Part shown: one piece after another, positions 62,191-64,000 of the stretch | How the letters are laid out: each line of letters starts with the position of its first letter | Position numbering within the stretch: the stretch's first letter is position 1 | NCBI RefSeq assembly: GCF_010499455.1 | Contig: NZ_JAAGOH010000008.1 | Coordinates: 1 to 64,000, forward strand | From: Ideonella livida | GTDB taxonomy: Bacteria; Pseudomonadota; Gammaproteobacteria; Burkholderiales; Burkholderiaceae_C | Direction: 5' to 3' | DNA: 64,000 nt | Made by a program: the position numbers and the translations under genes | Notes under the pieces: model-generated | The model's database searches: none | Told to the model about the DNA's origin: nothing | Seen by the model: only the letters and a program-made list of their open reading frames with translations

Positions 62191-62206
62191 AAATTGGATC
62201 CAATTT
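62191..62206. promoter_or_regulatory. VanR-type operator between vanB and vanA
   Basis: AAATTGGATCCAATTT is a perfect 16-bp palindrome containing ATTGGATCCAAT, the sequence known as the operator of the GntR-family vanillate repressor VanR in Caulobacter. It is centred in the 167-bp divergent gap, 65 bp before vanA. Confidence 0.8.
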
Positions 62207-62271
62207 GAGCCTTGGCGGTCCCTTTGGACCGGCTGTTGGCAGATTCAGGATCCCAACGTGAAGGAGACAGG

Positions 62272-63321
62272 ATGTTCCCCCGCAATGCCTGGTACGTGGC
62301 GGCCATGCCCGACGAGATCGCTGCCGACAAACCCCTGGGGCGCCGCATTTGCGGCGAGCCCATGGCCCTGTACCGTGACGAGCACGGCCTGGTGGCCGCC
62401 GTCGAGGATTTCTGTCCGCACCGCGGCGCACCGCTGTCGCTGGGTTTTGTGCAGTCCGGCAAGCTGGTCTGCGGCTACCACGGCCTGGCCATGGGCCGCG
62501 ACGGGCGCACCTGCAGCATGCCTTGCCAGCGGGTCAGGGGCTTTCCGGCCATCAAGGCCTATCCGGTGGCCGAGCGCTACGGCTTCGTCTGGGTCTGGCC
62601 TGGCGATCCTGCCCAGGCCCGGGAGCAGGACATTCCCGTGCCGATCTGGTGGGACAAGCCTGACTGGGCCTATGGCGGCGGGCTCTACCACATGAAGTGC
62701 GATTTCCGCCTCCTGGTGGACAACCTCATGGACCTTACCCATGAGACCTATGTGCACAGCACCAGCATCGGCCAGAAGGAGATCGATGAAGCCCCGGTGG
62801 CCACCCGCATGGAAGAGGGTGTGGTGGTGACCGAGCGCTACATGGAAAAGATCTACGCCCCCCCGTTCTGGCGCATGGCCATGCAGGCCAACGACCTGGA
62901 TCCGGACGCCCAGGTGGACCGCTGGCAGATCTGCCGTTTCGTGCCGCCCAGCAATGTGCTGATCGATGTGGGCGTGGCCCTGCAGGGCCACGGCGGCTTC
63001 CACGCCCCTGACGACAAGAAGGTCCATTCGGTGGTGGTGGACTACATCACCCCCGAGACAGAGACCAGCTGCTGGTACTTCTGGGGCATGGCGCGTCATT
63101 TCAAGGCCGATGATGCCGCCTTGACCGACACCATCCGCACCGGGCAAGGCAAGATCTTCGCCGAGGACCTGGAGATGCTCGAGCGCCAGCAGGCCAACCT
63201 GCTCCACTGGCCGCAACGGCAGCTGCTCAAGCTCAACATCGACACCGGTGGGGTGATGGCGCGCAAGATCGTGGACCAGCTCCTGGCCGCCGAGCGCCCT
63301 GGGGTTGGTGCACCGGCTTGA
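62272..63321 (+). CDS. vanA: vanillate O-demethylase oxygenase, Rieske subunit
   Basis: VanA demethylates vanillate to protocatechuate. The 349-residue product follows AAGGAGACAGG. The Rieske cluster uses Cys48, His50, Cys67 and His70 (FCPHRGAPLSLG and CGYHGLAMG). The mononuclear iron site lies in VDNLMDLTHETYVHSTSIGQ, a VanA-type signature. Length and MFPRNAWYVAAMPDEI start are typical. The related demethylases for other methoxybenzoates cannot be excluded. Confidence 0.93.
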   Translation: MFPRNAWYVAAMPDEIAADKPLGRRICGEPMALYRDEHGLVAAVEDFCPHRGAPLSLGFVQSGKLVCGYHGLAMGRDGRTCSMPCQRVRGFPAIKAYPVAERYGFVWVWPGDPAQAREQDIPVPIWWDKPDWAYGGGLYHMKCDFRLLVDNLMDLTHETYVHSTSIGQKEIDEAPVATRMEEGVVVTERYMEKIYAPPFWRMAMQANDLDPDAQVDRWQICRFVPPSNVLIDVGVALQGHGGFHAPDDKKVHSVVVDYITPETETSCWYFWGMARHFKADDAALTDTIRTGQGKIFAEDLEMLERQQANLLHWPQRQLLKLNIDTGGVMARKIVDQLLAAERPGVGAPA

Positions 63322-63447
63322 GGTGGCGCTGTCCCGGGTCGGGGTGGCGCGGCGGCCCGGCCGGCGACAATCCGCCCGCGCGTCGTTATAGATGGCGCGT
63401 GGCGCTCCCGGTGGGAGCTGCCCCCATGGCCTCTGCCGGAATTGCCC

Positions 63448-63816
63448 ATGTCCGTCGTTTCCCCCGAGGTGCTGGCCGCCATCCTCCGTTTCCGCGAGGA
63501 GCGCGATTGGCGCCAGTTCCACAACGCTCGCCACCAGGCGGCCGCCCTGGCCATCGAGGCCGGTGAGCTGCAGGAGCAGTTCCTCTGGCTGCGCGACGAC
63601 GAGCTGGCGGCCCGCTGGACCGAGCGCCGCGAAGACATCGAGGACGAGGTGGCCGATGTGGCCACCATGCTGGCCCTGTTCTGCCACGACCATGGCATCG
63701 ACCTGGATGCAGCCGTGCAGCGCAAGCTCGTCAAGGCCGCCGCCAAGTACCCGGTGGAACAGGCCCGCGGACGGCACCTGAAGTACGACCGCCTGGTCGG
63801 TCGGCAGGAGGACTGA
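63448..63816 (+). CDS. MazG-like nucleotide pyrophosphohydrolase
   Basis: The 122-residue product has the EAGELQEQFLWL and EDIEDEVADVATM motifs of MazG/dCTPase (RS21-C6-like) enzymes, whose acidic residues bind magnesium. It hydrolyses non-canonical or dCTP-type nucleotides. An in-frame TTG at 63442 is less likely than ATG 63448. The next gene starts 3 bp after its stop with a good AGGAGGA, so the two form an operon. Confidence 0.88.
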   Translation: MSVVSPEVLAAILRFREERDWRQFHNARHQAAALAIEAGELQEQFLWLRDDELAARWTERREDIEDEVADVATMLALFCHDHGIDLDAAVQRKLVKAAAKYPVEQARGRHLKYDRLVGRQED

Positions 63817-63819
63817 GCC

Positions 63820-64000
63820 GTGGAACCGCTGCGTTTTCTGGAGTTCGACTGCTCCGAAGACACCGAGGGCCGGCAGACCTGGGACGCCGTGGCCAGTGTC
63901 ACGCCTCGCCACTGGCCTGCCCTGCAGGGCGAGGTGGCCGGCTTGCTGGCCTGGCTGCACCGATGCTACGGCGACCGTCAGGGGCCGGCCGAGGACGGGG
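63820..64000 (+). CDS. conserved protein of unknown function, truncated by window end
   Basis: GTG 63820 is preceded by AGGAGGA 6-9 nt upstream. The 60 visible residues start VEPLRFLEFDCSEDTEGRQT and continue with WDAVASVTPRHWPALQGEVA. Small acidic proteins of this type follow mazG-like genes in Burkholderiales; function unknown. The end is not in the window. Confidence 0.65.
   Translation, partial: MEPLRFLEFDCSEDTEGRQTWDAVASVTPRHWPALQGEVAGLLAWLHRCYGDRQGPAEDG

Overview
The window is very GC-rich DNA. Codon use and gene content point to a betaproteobacterium of the order Burkholderiales: a Bug-type solute receptor, vanillate demethylase genes, a PEP-CTERM protein and paired LysR/IclR/TetR-controlled acyl-CoA catabolic operons. 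No rRNA or marker gene allows a species call. No CRISPR array, phage or integrative element is seen. Mobile DNA is limited to an IS30-type transposase end at the left edge beside a low-GC nuclease gene, and an eroded IS5-type/HsdR mosaic at 10.8-11.2 kb.

Layout. 0-1.2 kb: IS30 transposase end and a PD-(D/E)XK nuclease-like gene. 1.4-6.0 kb: a six-gene minus-strand operon (ketopantoate-reductase-like, VOC, MaoC, CaiB/BaiF CoA-transferase, aroE, aroQ), divergent from a LysR gene with a clear operator. 7.0-9.6 kb: L-tartrate dehydratase subunits ttdA/ttdB behind a Bug receptor. 9.7-12.3 kb: an SDR, the pseudogene mosaic, and a two-gene module with a zeta-toxin-like kinase. 12.3-17.9 kb: acyl-CoA dehydrogenase, thiolase and a FadB-like bifunctional enzyme, divergent from an IclR regulator. 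18.0-24.2 kb: a secreted unknown, an AraC regulator and a complete aromatic amine dehydrogenase operon (aauBEDA plus two monohaem cytochromes c). 24.2-31.4 kb: a second acyl-CoA cluster (NIPSNAP, CoA-transferase, acyl-CoA dehydrogenase, a divergent AroE paralogue), divergent from a FAD dehydrogenase and a TIM-barrel protein, with an IclR-type box between them.

31.7-64 kb is more housekeeping and regulatory: MBL-fold hydrolase and MarR, a hybrid histidine kinase and response regulator, class V aminotransferase, CAP protein, two tRNA-Leu(CAG) genes in a 199-bp direct repeat, TetR and Crp/Fnr regulators, glyoxalase I, HtrA protease, PEP-CTERM protein, DTW-domain tRNA modifier, RlmN-like methyltransferase, UbiB/ABC1 kinase, EamA transporter, SUV3-like helicase, a DUF1800/DUF1501 secreted pair, a CoA-transferase of the acetyl-CoA hydrolase family, a haem-oxygenase-like protein, divergent vanB/vanA around a VanR-type operator, and a MazG-like pyrophosphohydrolase.

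How it fits together (inference): the three acyl-CoA clusters carry aroQ, two aroE-type genes, two kinds of CoA-transferase, two acyl-CoA dehydrogenases, a MaoC hydratase, a FadB-like enzyme, a thiolase and a ring-dehydrogenase-like flavoprotein. That is a plausible toolkit for activating and beta-oxidising a hydroaromatic or alicyclic acid. Matching IclR-type boxes at 16.97 and 28.57 kb suggest shared control of two of the clusters.
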